DNA from: Haliaeetus albicilla
Lineage: Eukaryota > Chordata > Aves > Accipitriformes > Accipitridae
Assembly: GCF_947461875.1 (NCBI RefSeq)
Contig: NC_091483.1
Coordinates: 61,204,216 to 61,268,215, forward strand
Reading direction: 5' to 3'
Length of the DNA stretch: 64,000 nt
Shown here: positions 12,301 to 23,791 of the stretch, piece after piece
Layout: the number at the start of each line of letters is the position of its first letter
Position numbering within the stretch: the stretch's first letter is position 1
Notes under the pieces: generated by a model
Database searches by the model: none
What the model was told of the DNA's origin: nothing
The model's input: only the letters and a program-made list of their open reading frames with translations
Translations under genes and position numbers: made by a program

Positions 12301-13651
12301 TGATTTAAAGTACCTACTATATAAAGGGGTATTCAAATATTGGAGGTGTTTTTATAACTGCATGTGATAAGATCAACACAAATTATGCATGAGTGAAACA
12401 TTTTTGTTATAAAAACTTTTTTTTTAAATATTGTGTTATTGGTTTTGATGAAGGAAATTATATATTTTATTTTTGAAAGCCTTCTTCCGTTGAATAAAAC
12501 AGTTGGTAACTTTGATAATCTTTGCTATTGCTCCACTCATTGATCCAAGGCAAACAATATTATAGCTGGTTATTACTGAAATTACACCCAAAACTCTTAA
12601 AAAAAGAGAAGGAAAGGGTACAGAATATAATACTAGGAGATGCAGAAATCCTTGATTTCCAAAATGTCACACAGAGAAATATTGTTTTCACATGGACCAT
12701 ATCCTGTGTGTTTCAGGACAGGTAGATGTATGTATCTGTGGCCTTTGAACCAGTAATATTACAGTTAATACTTACATATTCAGGATCTTTCTATTCTGAA
12801 GTGTGTGTATTCACTTACTTCTGCAACAGGAAGCTCAGGAAAGTGATAGAATTATGTAAATACAGGCTTCCACTGAGAATTCATGGTTGTAATTTTTTTT
12901 TTTATTTAATTCTCTTCAGAGGTAACAAAATAAAACCGTAAAGTAGATACACAGAAAAATATTCAGATGCCAAACTGAAGAGAAAAACAGAACAAAATGG
13001 GACGTCTGTTGGCAGCATGCACCTCATAAGTGGCTGCTTTTCAGAAAGTGCTTTGAGAAAAAGAAAATACTTTAAGTCTGAAGAGATGCAAGACAGCAAT
13101 AGCGAAGTATAACCTCTGGGCAAGTTTAATTGAATAAGTGTAGATGAGGCACTATTGCATGTCCCAGTTCAGCAAATCCTTCAAATGTTGCTGGGAATTT
13201 ATGTTGATTTTTCCTGTTTGATGTGGTAAACATCCATTACACATTAAAAGAGTACACAAATATGCCACTGATCCTCTGGTCCTTGATAAGGTGCCAGCCA
13301 CTCAGTATCAGCATTTGCATAAACAGCTGGAGTTTTTCTGGACCTATTCCTATCATGTAGCTGGATGCCTTCCTGATTATTTGTACTTCATCGTATCTCC
13401 AGTGAGCCGGCTTGTTTATGATATATCTGAAAACTTCATAGAGAGAAATGGATACATTCTTTAGTCACATTTAATTTAAGCAGACTTTGAGATTAATTTA
13501 ATAGGGAGGATAGTCTGGAACATGAAGAATAAGCTGTTCTCTACATTTTCATAAGTTTTACTAACAGACATGGGGAAATCTCTAGGTTACAGTAATCTGT
13601 TCTTTTCCCTAACAGCATTATTGTATGCTTCAGTGGTTTAAGCTGTTTGCC
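9347..13651. other. Non-coding DNA, no gene recognised
   Basis: AT-rich with chance frames only. At 11800-12200 there is a dense set of TAAT/ATTA-type motifs that could reflect conserved regulatory DNA, but base composition alone could also produce this. Confidence 0.55.
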
Positions 13652-13668
13652 GGGGTGGGGGTGGGGGG
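13652..13668 (+). repeat. G-rich tract, possible quadruplex
   Basis: G4-T-G5-T-G6 on the plus strand. The six-G run can be split, so a four-tract G-quadruplex is possible in principle. No gene is nearby to suggest a role. Confidence 0.6.
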
Positions 13669-16079
13669 TGAGGAAGTGTATTTCCTAATACATTAAAAGT
13701 TTCTTGGTACTAAAATCACAAAGTTAGCAAGATGAATGTGACTATGTATGAAAAAGATCTGCATATTAGGAGACATTGCTTATTTAAGAATAAAGTACAG
13801 CAGAGTAGAAGAAATTCTTCTCTCCTAATTTCATGTTTCATTGTCTATTGAGTAGGTAGTGGTTTTGTTATCATTCCTTTATATCTGATAGGAATCCCTG
13901 CAACAGATTTATGCTTTGGGAATATGAGTATAAGATAGTCTACAATGGACCATACTGTACACAGTGTTTTTTGATAGTCTGTGATGATTCACAGAAGTCA
14001 GTGTTCCATGATCTCAAACTGAAAGAAAGATAAAGCTATTTTAAAATTACTTATCTTTATTTCCCCAACTTTATTGGAGAGTTGTCACATTATACAAGGT
14101 TCACAAGATGAATAGCCTCTATCCTTAATTCAGATTACAATAAAAATATATGAAAGTAGAAGAAATGGAAATAAATTCTTTTGTAACAGTAGCCTTAATT
14201 TCTCAAAAATAAAAGCAGTATAATTCTATTTGGGCAAATAAAAGCAGTGTATTTTGGGAATGTTACAGAAGCTGGAGAACTGTATTTTAAATAAATAAAC
14301 ACTTGGAGCAAGAACAAAACATTCAGAAGGGAGGAACAAACAATTAGACAATGGCTAGTAGATCTCCTGTGAAGGATGATATTTAGTGACACTGAGATTC
14401 AAGAGAATATGCATGACAAAAACAGGAATATGAAATGTTTAAAGCAAATGAGAAAACCAATTCAAAATTGCTTTAATAGAAAAAAAAGTTTGATTATGGC
14501 TAAGGATAGTATCAGTTTATTTTGATTATATCATTTAATATGGAGGTCATATGATGGAAAAAGAGTAGAGAAATAATGCTGAAAAAATCAATGGTAGAGA
14601 ATTTATGGTAGAAAGAGTCACTCTCTCAACTTCCCTGACTGGAGACCAGCACAAGTTTAGAGGTGTGCATGAACCTGGAAGAAATGAAAGATTTAGTTGC
14701 TAGCTTTTGAGGTTTGTCATAGATTTTTGTTGTCCAACAGACAATAAAAGTCCAACAGACAGCGCAATTTTTACAACATGAGATGGAAAACTGGCTTCTG
14801 TATTTCAACAAAATGTCCCTGTCATCATTTCTCATTCTCAGCTTTAGAATGAATTAATTGACTGTTCTCTATTCAATTACACATTAAGAAAGAAAAAAGA
14901 AGTAGGAACACAGACTGAAAGAATTAAATCCTTTGAAGATTATTTCCACTGTTAACTAATTTTCTTTTGTAATATAAACCCCAAACATCTGAGAAGTGAA
15001 ATTTAAAGACCCAGTTCCAAAATCTTTAGGCATATATCTAATTAAAATCACATAAAATTACCAAAGATTGTCCTCAATGAAATGAATGGAAGCTATGGAA
15101 AACAAATCCAGTAAAAAGCAATTGTGATATTACACAAGTGGATGTTAATTTTATAAGGGGGTTAGCTGTTTTAACAAGCAGTCTCTTCTGAAGGACTGTA
15201 AAGTGTTTAAGAATGGAGCTGCTGTTTTTAATTTGATTTCTCATCACTGCAGTTTTAGTTAGCTATCTTAGATATCTATAAGAAAAAAAGCATATTGACA
15301 AAAAATATTGACTTGACTACAAGATCAAAGAATCAAGATTAAAGCAGGATATATGGCAGAATGTGGCAGGAAGAAATAATTAGATTCTTATTCTGCAAAT
15401 ATTCAGTTATAATACTTCAACAAAACTCCATCCTGAAGTTTAGTCTAAATTTTCCCCTATTTAATTTCAGCTCATCAGCTACTTACATGTTTTGTACTAT
15501 ATTGACTAATGCCTTATAGAAGTTTTTGTCAAACACCTGACACCTCTCCTTACCTCCTTGCCTGCTTCTTCACCTAACACAAATGCCATGGTCACAATAA
15601 TCAATCAAAAGTTTCTTGTTTCTGGTGTTCCTCTTTTTTTTTTTTGTGGCAGCTCCATGAAGAGCTTTAAATATTTAGAAACCCCCTGAAAGGAATGTTT
15701 TTTGCTGCTTAGTATTTTGTACAAGCTAAGAAACTCTGTGATTTTTGGTAGCACCTCACAGTTGTGAAACTCTCCCTTTTCCTGAGCCACCATCAGCAGT
15801 TCTAATCAGTGTCAGCACCAGGTATGTCTGTGCTGCTTGTAACACTCTCGGGCATCTCTCTGTCAAGCCCATTCCATTTTCTGACCTTCTGGAGCTTTCT
15901 GATATTGAAAATAACATTACAGTTAAAATCTTGTTATGGACAAAAGAACACACTCTCTATATATGAAGCTAAGAATTTGATATTAGTCCAATGGATCTTT
16001 TAGCAGTCTAATAATCTAATTTGTTTAATTAATGCAGAAAAGACCTATTAATAGCACAGGTACTACTAATAAAAAGAAA
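13669..16079. other. Non-coding DNA, no gene recognised
   Basis: AT-rich, with A and T runs (T-run near 15634-15646). Only chance open frames under 75 codons. Confidence 0.6.
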
Positions 16080-16625
16080 ACCCAGACACTGTCCCCTCCT
16101 TTTTTAGCATGCACCCCTTTTCTCTGGTGTTGTCACCTTCTCAGTGTCCTTCTGGATCCCAAGGTTGACAGATTCAATCTTCCTCAAGCAGAAAGGGGGG
16201 TTGGGGGGTGGGGGTCTGTGTGCAACAAGTTGTCACAGTCACTGCAGAGGTCCTCACTGGGAGGCTCGTGATCTTCATAGTACAGATTTCTTCTTCCTCA
16301 GTCTTAGGGTCTTCTTGGGGATATTTATATGTTTTTCTGTCACAATCTGCTTCCTTCTCTTTGGTGTCCAGCTCAGGTCTGAAAGTTGTACCAGAGCCTT
16401 CCCCAGCCACAGTTGACAGCAAGGGCAATTGTTTGTTGTGCCATGGCCTCCTCCGCTGGTCAGACTTGACCATGGTTGTCATTCACAAAGCTTCAGCGGA
16501 AGCTCGTGAGACAGTGGTCACTTGGTCACCAGCCCGTTGCTCAAACAAGCTAAAACCAGCTCAAACCAAGGCAAGCCCAGGGATCCTCTACTGTCATGTC
16601 AGTCCAACATCTCTGGCCTTTTACT
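16080..16625. other. GC-richer island of unknown origin
   Basis: This block is clearly richer in G and C than its surroundings, with abrupt edges. Both strands carry open frames over 100 codons: 16208-16627 on plus, and 16174-16482 on minus, the latter acidic and rich in E, T and P. Neither matches a domain I recognise. It contains G6-TT-G6-T-G5 at 16195-16214. It could be a decayed retroviral LTR or internal region, a retrocopied exon, or a conserved regulatory element. Confidence 0.4.
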
Positions 16626-19301
16626 AGTAATGGCAAAAATTTTACTTACTGTACTACAGTAGGAAATCTACAGAAAATTATCTGCTTCTTTTTGCACTCT
16701 CAGCCTTTTCTAGGATAAATTCTATAGCTCTTAATAGAATTCAGCACCTCCAGAGAACTCATGCAGCTGAAATATTTCCTGCCTTGTTTTATTCTCTCAC
16801 TGTTTATTAGTCCTGAATTCCCTATCCTCTCTGAGTTGGCGCAGGTTAGACATAACGTATCCATCATAAGGCAGCTGTACTAATTTTACTTACCCATTAA
16901 TCCCAAAGTCCTTTTCCATATGCTGCTTAAGAAGCTGTATGTATTAGTTTTGCCCATCTTCACTAATGTTTGATTCTTTGTTCACATTTTAAATTTTCTT
17001 TACAATCCATACTGGATTTCAGAAGCAGCTACATGTATTTTGTTTGGTGCCTTTAAGACAGCTGTTTATTTTGGCAATCTGGCTCATTCATACAGTGCAG
17101 GAAAAAGAGATCTTGAACGCACATAAAATGAAATGAGGTTTTGAAGTAGTATCAGTCTCAAGACTATTTTCCATTTTTCAGAGCATTTATGGAATCATCT
17201 CCATTTACTGGTCCTTGTAGAGAACTACCTGGGATTTGATAAATATTACTCAGCAGTTATCTTGCAGTGAGTAGCTTTGTTTTTAATTTAGGTGGTATTT
17301 TAAGCTTTTAACTGCTTTTTCCAACTTTTTTTAAGGATGCTTAGTTTAGAAAAATATACTAGCAAGCCTCTGCCTTTTTGAAGTCAATATTTATCTAGAT
17401 TCTTGCTGGAGTATTAGCATATGATATTTGGGACAGAGTCTATTTCCTTGTTTCCTGCTCCGCATTATCTTTCCTGCATTAATTCTGATGGCAGTTGTCA
17501 ATGTTATTTTCCCCTTTCCATTGTGTACCATTTTATGCTTTCCCAAGGCAGTCAGTCATTCTAGTGGTGGTGTGTAATTTGCTTTGTGAAGCAGACATCT
17601 TGCCATGAATATATGTGAAATTTCTTTCAACTCACGTCCAACATATTCACTTCCCTCTGGTGATCATTTTTACTTTTCTGTGTTTACTTGATGACTTCTG
17701 TCTGAGAGAGGCTTTACTAGTTGGCTGAACTTCAGGTGATACTACATCAGCATATGGAGTTTTATTACATGACTCAAGCTTACCAAATTCACCTGTTCTG
17801 TTACAGTCACAGTTTCACAGAAAACAAAAAACACCTGAAAATTATTCTTTCTCAGTCTTGTGCCAAGTTAATAAATATGGTTAGTTAATATTAGTGGATT
17901 CCATTTTAAGTTCATAGGTAGCAGAGATTTATTCATTAATATCAAAATACAAAAATATCAAATACAAAAATACAAGGCAAACCCAATGTTCAAAACTTCC
18001 ATTTAAGCTTAGATGAAGATCATTCTGCAACTTCTCTGAAGGTTTCAAAGCCTGAATGAATATTCATCCATTTTTGCAAAAGTTAATTTTCACTCCTGCA
18101 ACAACCTAACTTGTTCTTTGTTTATTTTTTTTAATGGCAATTTCTTGAGGCCCTATGTTGATAGGTCCTAGTGCATGCAGTTGGTTTCCTTAACATCGTC
18201 AGACTTCCCCATTGTCCATGTCCTTTCCTATTTCTTACTGCGCCTACTCTTATTGCAACAATACTCCATTTTGTGATTTCATACACCTTATTAAATAAAG
18301 AGGATAGGTTTCTTTTTTAGAAATGAGTGGTAACACCTACTTGCATCTAAAGAGAGAAAGATATGGCCTCCAAACATTTAGGGCACAAGCAGGGGTTATT
18401 ATGGTGCTTCCAGTTGTGTTTGCGTTTGCCTATCATGCCTACATCTTAAATTCTGAAACCAGTACCCTCATTCATAGCTATAATTATGAACAATTAAGAA
18501 GAGGCTGTCAACTGGATTCTTTTTACACCTTTCTTTAATGAACAACCTACTTACATTTGCATTCTCAAGAATGAACATTTTTTCCTATTCTACTGTATAT
18601 GTAAAAGGTATATAAAAATATTTCCTATGCATTTGACTGAGTATAGATTTTATGGAATTTTCCTTCAGTTCTCGAGTGTGTGTACAGAGTATATGTAAGT
18701 GTCTGTGTGTGAATGTGTATACACAAGGGCATCTGTTAAGACTGCAAAGAAGGCATGATTCTTCTGTTCCTGTTCAGTTTATGAAGTCTTCCTGAAACCA
18801 GTAGCCAACTAACACATTTTTTTCCCCAAGATTGGGAGCAATTGTCAGCTTATGCATATGGAGACATAGCTATCTTTCAAGTTGTAAACTAAGCTTTTTT
18901 TGGTTTATTTCCCCTTCCTTATCTCCCAAAATTTTCTATATATTTTTCTGTAGACAAAATGTATTTTCCTTCTTCTAACAATTTCCATGGAGATTGGAAT
19001 GGTCATATATGTAACAGTACAGGTTTAACTGATAACAGTATTTTTAGGGGTTTTTTTGTTTTGTTTTGTTTTTTAATGGAGATGGAAGTCCTTTTTACAT
19101 TTGATAACAATATCTAAAGCTAGCCATTTCCACAGGAGTTTTTCCTTCATTCAACTCATTATATTTGGGGCTTTATTTTTTTGCTCTGTTTTTCCTACAA
19201 AAATCCCTAGGTATATAGTAAAGACCAAGAAATGCCTCTTCAGTTTTTAAGGAATGCTGCAAAAGAGTGGAAATGAGAAGGAAAAAAATTGCTACTTTGA
19301 G
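16626..19301. other. Non-coding DNA, no gene recognised
   Basis: AT-rich. Contains a small 15/16-bp tandem duplication at 17941-17971 and an imperfect TG-rich stretch at 18670-18720. No exon or repeat family recognised. Confidence 0.6.
17941..17971. repeat. Two-copy tandem repeat, 15-16 bp unit
   Basis: ATCAAAATACAAAAAT is followed directly by ATCAAATACAAAAAT. This is consistent with replication slippage in A-rich DNA. Confidence 0.8.
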
Positions 19302-20258
19302 GCCAGGTGCCCACCAAAGCCGTTCTATCACTCCCCCTCCTCAGCTGGACAGGGGAGAGAAAATATAACAAAGGGCTCGTGGGTTGAGATAAGGGCAGGG
19401 AGAGATCACTCAACCAGTTACCATCATGGGCAAAACAGACTCTACTTGGGGATAATTAACTTAATTTATTGCTAAATCAACCAGAGTAGGGTAATGAGAA
19501 ATAAAACCAAATCTCAAAACACCTTCCCTCCACCCCTCCCTTCTTCCCGGGCACAGCTTCACTCCTGGATTCTCTACCTCCCTCCCCAGCAGCGCAGGGG
19601 ACGGGGAATGGGGGTTATGATCAGTCCATCACACCTTGTCTCTGCCGCTCCTTCCTCCTCAGGGGCAGGACTCATCACACTCTTCCCCTGCTCCAGCGTG
19701 GGGTCCCTCCCACGGGAGACAGTCCTCCATGAACTTCTGCAACGTGAGTCCTTCCCATGGGCTGCAGTCCCTCACGAACTGCTCCGACGTGGGTCCTTTC
19801 TACAGGGTACAGTCCACCTGCTCTGGCGTGGGGTCCTCCACGGGCTGCAGGCGGATATCTGCTCCACCATGGACCTCCCTGGGCTTCAGGGGCACACCCT
19901 GCCTCACCATGGTCTTCCCCACGGGCTGCAGGGGAATCTCTGCGCCGGCACCTGGAGCATCTCCTCCCCCTCCTTCTTCACCAACCTTGGTCTCTGCAGA
20001 GTTGTTTCCCTCATATATTCTCACTCCTCTCTCTGGCTGCATTTTCTGTTGTGCAGCAACTTTTTTTCCCTTCTTAAATCTGTTCTCCCAGAGGCACTAC
20101 CACTGTCACTGATGGGCTCGGCCTTGGCCAGCGATGGGTCTGTCTTGGAGCCGGCTGGCATTGGCTCTGTTGGATATGGGGGAAGCTTCCAGCAGCTTCT
20201 CACAGAAGCCACCCCTGTAACCCCCCCACTACCAAAACCTTGCCACACAAACCCAATA
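19302..20258 (-). mobile_element. Avian endogenous retrovirus LTR, antisense, edges incomplete
   Basis: About 957 bp with GC and CpG content far above its surroundings. Read on the minus strand it starts TATTGGGTTTGTGTGG and runs through a minisatellite-like U3. It has an AATAAA signal at 19470-19465, then a U5 with CTTATCTCAACCCACGAG at 19393-19376. That U5 phrase is shared, with one mismatch, with the complete solo LTR at 59701-60278, as are later pieces of U5; this supports the LTR call independently of memory. No clean TG...CA ends or target-site duplication are seen, so it is probably slightly truncated. Open frames across it on both strands (such as 19494-20264 plus and 19800-20042 minus) are by-products of high GC and are often mis-annotated as genes. 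No gag, pol or env lies alongside, so it is a solo LTR. ERV class not settled. Confidence 0.87.
19687..19850. repeat. Minisatellite within the LTR, about four 40-48 bp units
   Basis: Four diverged units, each opening with a form of CTGCTCCAGCGTGGGTCC and carrying a GGGCTGCAG-type block and, in most, CACGAAC or a similar phrase. Starts are near 19690, 19735, 19777 and 19818. Such internal repeats vary in copy number between LTR copies. Confidence 0.8.
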
Positions 20259-21004
20259 GAGTAGGTCAGGTTACTTCTGTTCATTTAATCCTCGCTTTCT
20301 ACCCATGAAAGCCCAGCTCTATATATGCGTTAAATTTTGGACTCTTCCCATAACTCTTGGTGGTAGCACAGACTGAAGGAGAACAAGCAATTTGCTGTCT
20401 CATTTCCAGAGTCATTCCTTTGGAAAACAAAGATATGGTTTTAAAGTGAGGTTTTAGGCAGGAAGAGGCATGCGAGTAGAGAAATACTTATACAAACTGG
20501 GTAGCTGAACAACTGAGTTTTTGTAAATAAGAATAACGAATTAAGAAGAATAAGAAATTACTGTATTTGGAAGGTGGCCATGGGGTTTTATAGGTGAAAG
20601 GGTATTATTTTCCCCAACAAATGTGACATATGTCGCAAGATAGGAAATCTGTTGAGAGCAAAGCAGTAGTGTGCACTAATGATTTAGCAAAGCTTGGACA
20701 GTTTCCCAAAGTTATTTTGCTTTTGTACAAGGAACTCAAATGCCTAACACTCCATGCTCTACAGAAAAGCTGGTATCTTTATGTAGTAATTTTAGCTGAT
20801 TTCTTCTGGCCTGGTCATATTAAGCCCTGTCATTTACAACTCCAAAGTTTGATTGTCCAAGCATTTTAGAACAGCAGAGAGTAGCTCATTCTAGATATCT
20901 GTTAATTTTATTGGGCAAATAATAACAATTTCTAGCCATTAGAGCTTGTTTGTTAAATGTAGTTGTCAGAGCCTCGCATGCCCCCACCAGCCCGACTGTT
21001 CGTG
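20259..21004. other. Non-coding DNA next to LTR
   Basis: No repeat or exon recognised. A minus-strand AATAAA-like site occurs near 20912. Confidence 0.5.
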
Positions 21005-21022
21005 CCCCCCTCCCCCCCCCCC
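21005..21022. repeat. C6-T-C11 homopolymer tract
   Basis: Six C, one T, eleven C, within a short GC-rich patch at about 20970-21075. Confidence 0.9.
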
Positions 21023-21127
21023 AAGACTGTTCCCCCTGGCCATGGCCCAAGATCCCATTTCACCCCACCAGGGCTTAAAGATGCAGAGAAAACTAACAAA
21101 AGCTTCTAACTCTTTAGGTTATAGTAT

Positions 21128-21527
21128 GTAAAGGCCTTTAAGAAATGGATAGGAAATTAATAAACAGATATTTTGAAGCTTCACAATGCTGCTGCTGAAA
21201 ATATTAGCTGATAAAAAAAATAAAATGGTTTTTTTTGTATTTTTTGAGAGGAGACAATACAGGCTCTAAGTGGCTCAATCGTTCTTCTGGTATTTGTCTT
21301 ATAAGACTAGAAGTCAGTTTCTCCATAGCTGAGGAAGGAACTAGGGCCATCTTAGCTTGGTTTTCTGCAGCTGCATTACCACAGTTAATCCATAGTGCTT
21401 CTCTCCAGAAAAGCTAGTTCTGCAGTGCATTAGACATACATTCTGATTTATCTGATCCTCTTGCCTCTTCTAGCAATATAATAGCTGCAATAGCGTAAAA
21501 GGTTAATTGTGGGGTATCTAGTACACT
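21128..21527 (-). pseudogene. Possible decayed retroviral pol (RNase H end) fragment
   Basis: On the minus strand one frame stays open for about 133 codons with a single internal stop (TAG at 21416-21414). Just after that stop the frame reads LFWREALWINCGNAAAENQAK (GN codons at 21380-21375). The pattern G-N-x-x-A-D/E-x-x-A-K is typical of the end of retroviral RNase H domains. Upstream in the same frame is a short alpha-helix-like block, FYAIAAIILLEEARG. The catalytic part of the domain is not visible, so if this is pol it carries an internal deletion. The clear coding-like part ends near 21235. A chance resemblance is quite possible; the call rests on one short motif plus frame continuity. 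Confidence 0.3.
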
Positions 21528-23752
21528 TTATCATAGGTGAACATAAATGTGTGTGCAGTTCCAGGAAGTGATGATTTATAGGGGAGAATAAATCAGATTT
21601 CATGCTCATTCTGATTTTTTCACTGGAAAGCACATATATAAATAGAAATCATTTCAGAAATAAACAGAAGTATATTAAAAAAAAAAGATATAAAATTGAC
21701 ATGGTCCTCTGAGAGCAAGAATGAGACCATTTTTAACATGTTAGGGATCCCACCCATTTTTTATTGATCTGAAATATTCTGTGGGAGCAGCATGCCATAG
21801 TGACTGAGCAGTATTAAATATAGCAGAAGAGCACATGACTACCCCAGCAATGCACTTTTAACTGCAGCTGGACGATTTGTGTGTGAACTTCCATATAAGT
21901 CTCTCTTGTTCAATTTGGTGCTTTACAGAAACGTCCGATGCTCTTAATAAGCTGTCAAGAGAAACAGAGTAGCTGGCATGGCTAGTGTTTCTGGGGCTTG
22001 GGTTAGTATCTCTGCAGGCAATACCTTCTGCTGTGGTGCCATATCAGGTTATTTCAGGCTAGCATGACTATCCACTTCTTTGAAGACTTAAATTCAAGTA
22101 CAATGTTTTCTTGTACATTTTATGTTTAATGTAATTATCATTCTCTTTCCTGATATATAATATTTTACAGTAAGTTGATGGTAGCAATTTACATTACCTT
22201 GTGGCTCAAAAAGTTTATTTTTGGTTTGGAGGGTTTCTGTTTAACAGCTTCAGCTGTATTTTTTTTTTATCTTGATTTACAAGGCATCAGTCACTGATTC
22301 TTCACAAATGCTATCTCATTTAGCAGACTGCTCAGGGCTCTGATTACATTCTACCGATTTTATTCACCTAAAAATTAAGCATATAAAATAAACTAGTTAT
22401 ATTTCTGTTGCTAGTTGCAGCTAGTCACACAGAGAGAGAGAATAAATAAATGATTCATTTACTATGTTTTAGAGGCATTCTTATGTATTCAGGAGAATTA
22501 TCTTTATAAGGTATTGTCTCTCAATTGATGGCAAGTGCAACCAAAGTATAATCCAGAAGCTTAAATTTTAGATGCCTATAATGATTAGATAGTCTCCCCC
22601 TCCACCTAATTTAGAGACTTAAGGTTTAAAGTACATGGTATTCTGAATCTTGTCTTCTCCTTGGCTGTAATTTAATTCACTCCTTGGAATATTTCTCTCT
22701 CTTCCTAGCCCTAGAACTGCCCAGAAATCAAGTATCCTTTCTAGGAGCTTTCCTCTAAAAGAAATTGATTTTTCTTACTCTTCATTTTTCTGTATCAAGG
22801 ATAAATTCGGCATAGTTATTCCAAAGACAAAGCATATTTATTGAGGTTTTGATAAAGCATAACATATGAGCTGTTCTGTTCATTCTGTGCCTTCACAGAA
22901 TCCTGACAACAATAGCAGGGTAGACCAAAGTGTGTAAATTTTTTCTTTAATAGCAAAAACTGTTCATCATCTCAAAGTGATTACTCAAAATTTCCTTTTA
23001 GTCCTGACTGTAATTCTCTCCTCCATACAGTGCTAGATTATGTCACTTGAAAAGAGGCCTGATAACGCTTGCTTAACCTTGCTTGCCATTACTGTTCTGC
23101 TAAAACTAGTCACTACTGCTACATATTATTTTAATGAATCATGTCCATTCCTTGTTTGCACCCAGGTAAAACATTCTTTGACTTTGCTACTTTAACTTAA
23201 TGAGGATAGTGAACCCAATGTGCATTACCATGAAGGACAAGATGAAAAGTTGGAGTTGTCTAATCTCTATAGGTATCTGTCATTTTATTTTACGCTCTCT
23301 GGATGATGGACGCTTGCAGAAGAGTGAATTCCCTTTAAAGTTTCAAATTGAATCAGGACATTTGTTCAGCCTCCACTCTGTCCCTCTTGTAGCCAGCATA
23401 CTCTCTAAGGATTAAAGAACTGTTACTTGTCACCTTTATCTGTCAAATCAAGAAGGAAGTACATATACTGTTCCACTTGATCATTAGAAGATTTGAATCT
23501 CAGTCGCCTTTGGAAGACTCCCTGTGTTTATAATGGATGGATCTTTTACTGATGGAATAGGCAAAGGCAACAGAATATATCACTTTGTATCCTTCCCTTT
23601 CAAACTTATTGCTCTGTTTCAGAAATATCTTAAAACTCAGGGTTGTTTTTTCCTGATAAAACTGTCTAACATATGTGTTTCCTCACTGGATGAATATAAA
23701 GTAGACTAAAACAACAAATATATTCCATAACCTTTTAATCAGGTATTTTATT

Positions 23753-23791
23753 GAATTAAAATTTATTTTTAAATGTATTAAAATTTAATTC
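23753..23791. repeat. AT-rich inverted repeat (possible hairpin)
   Basis: Left arm GAATTAAAATTT at 23753-23764 and right arm AAAATTTAATTC at 23780-23791 pair with about one mismatch around a 15-bp loop. Confidence 0.6.

Noticed and set aside
19494..20264. 256-codon plus-strand open frame
   Set aside because: Lies entirely on the reverse strand of an LTR with high GC and tandem repeats. It is a by-product of few stop codons, not a gene.
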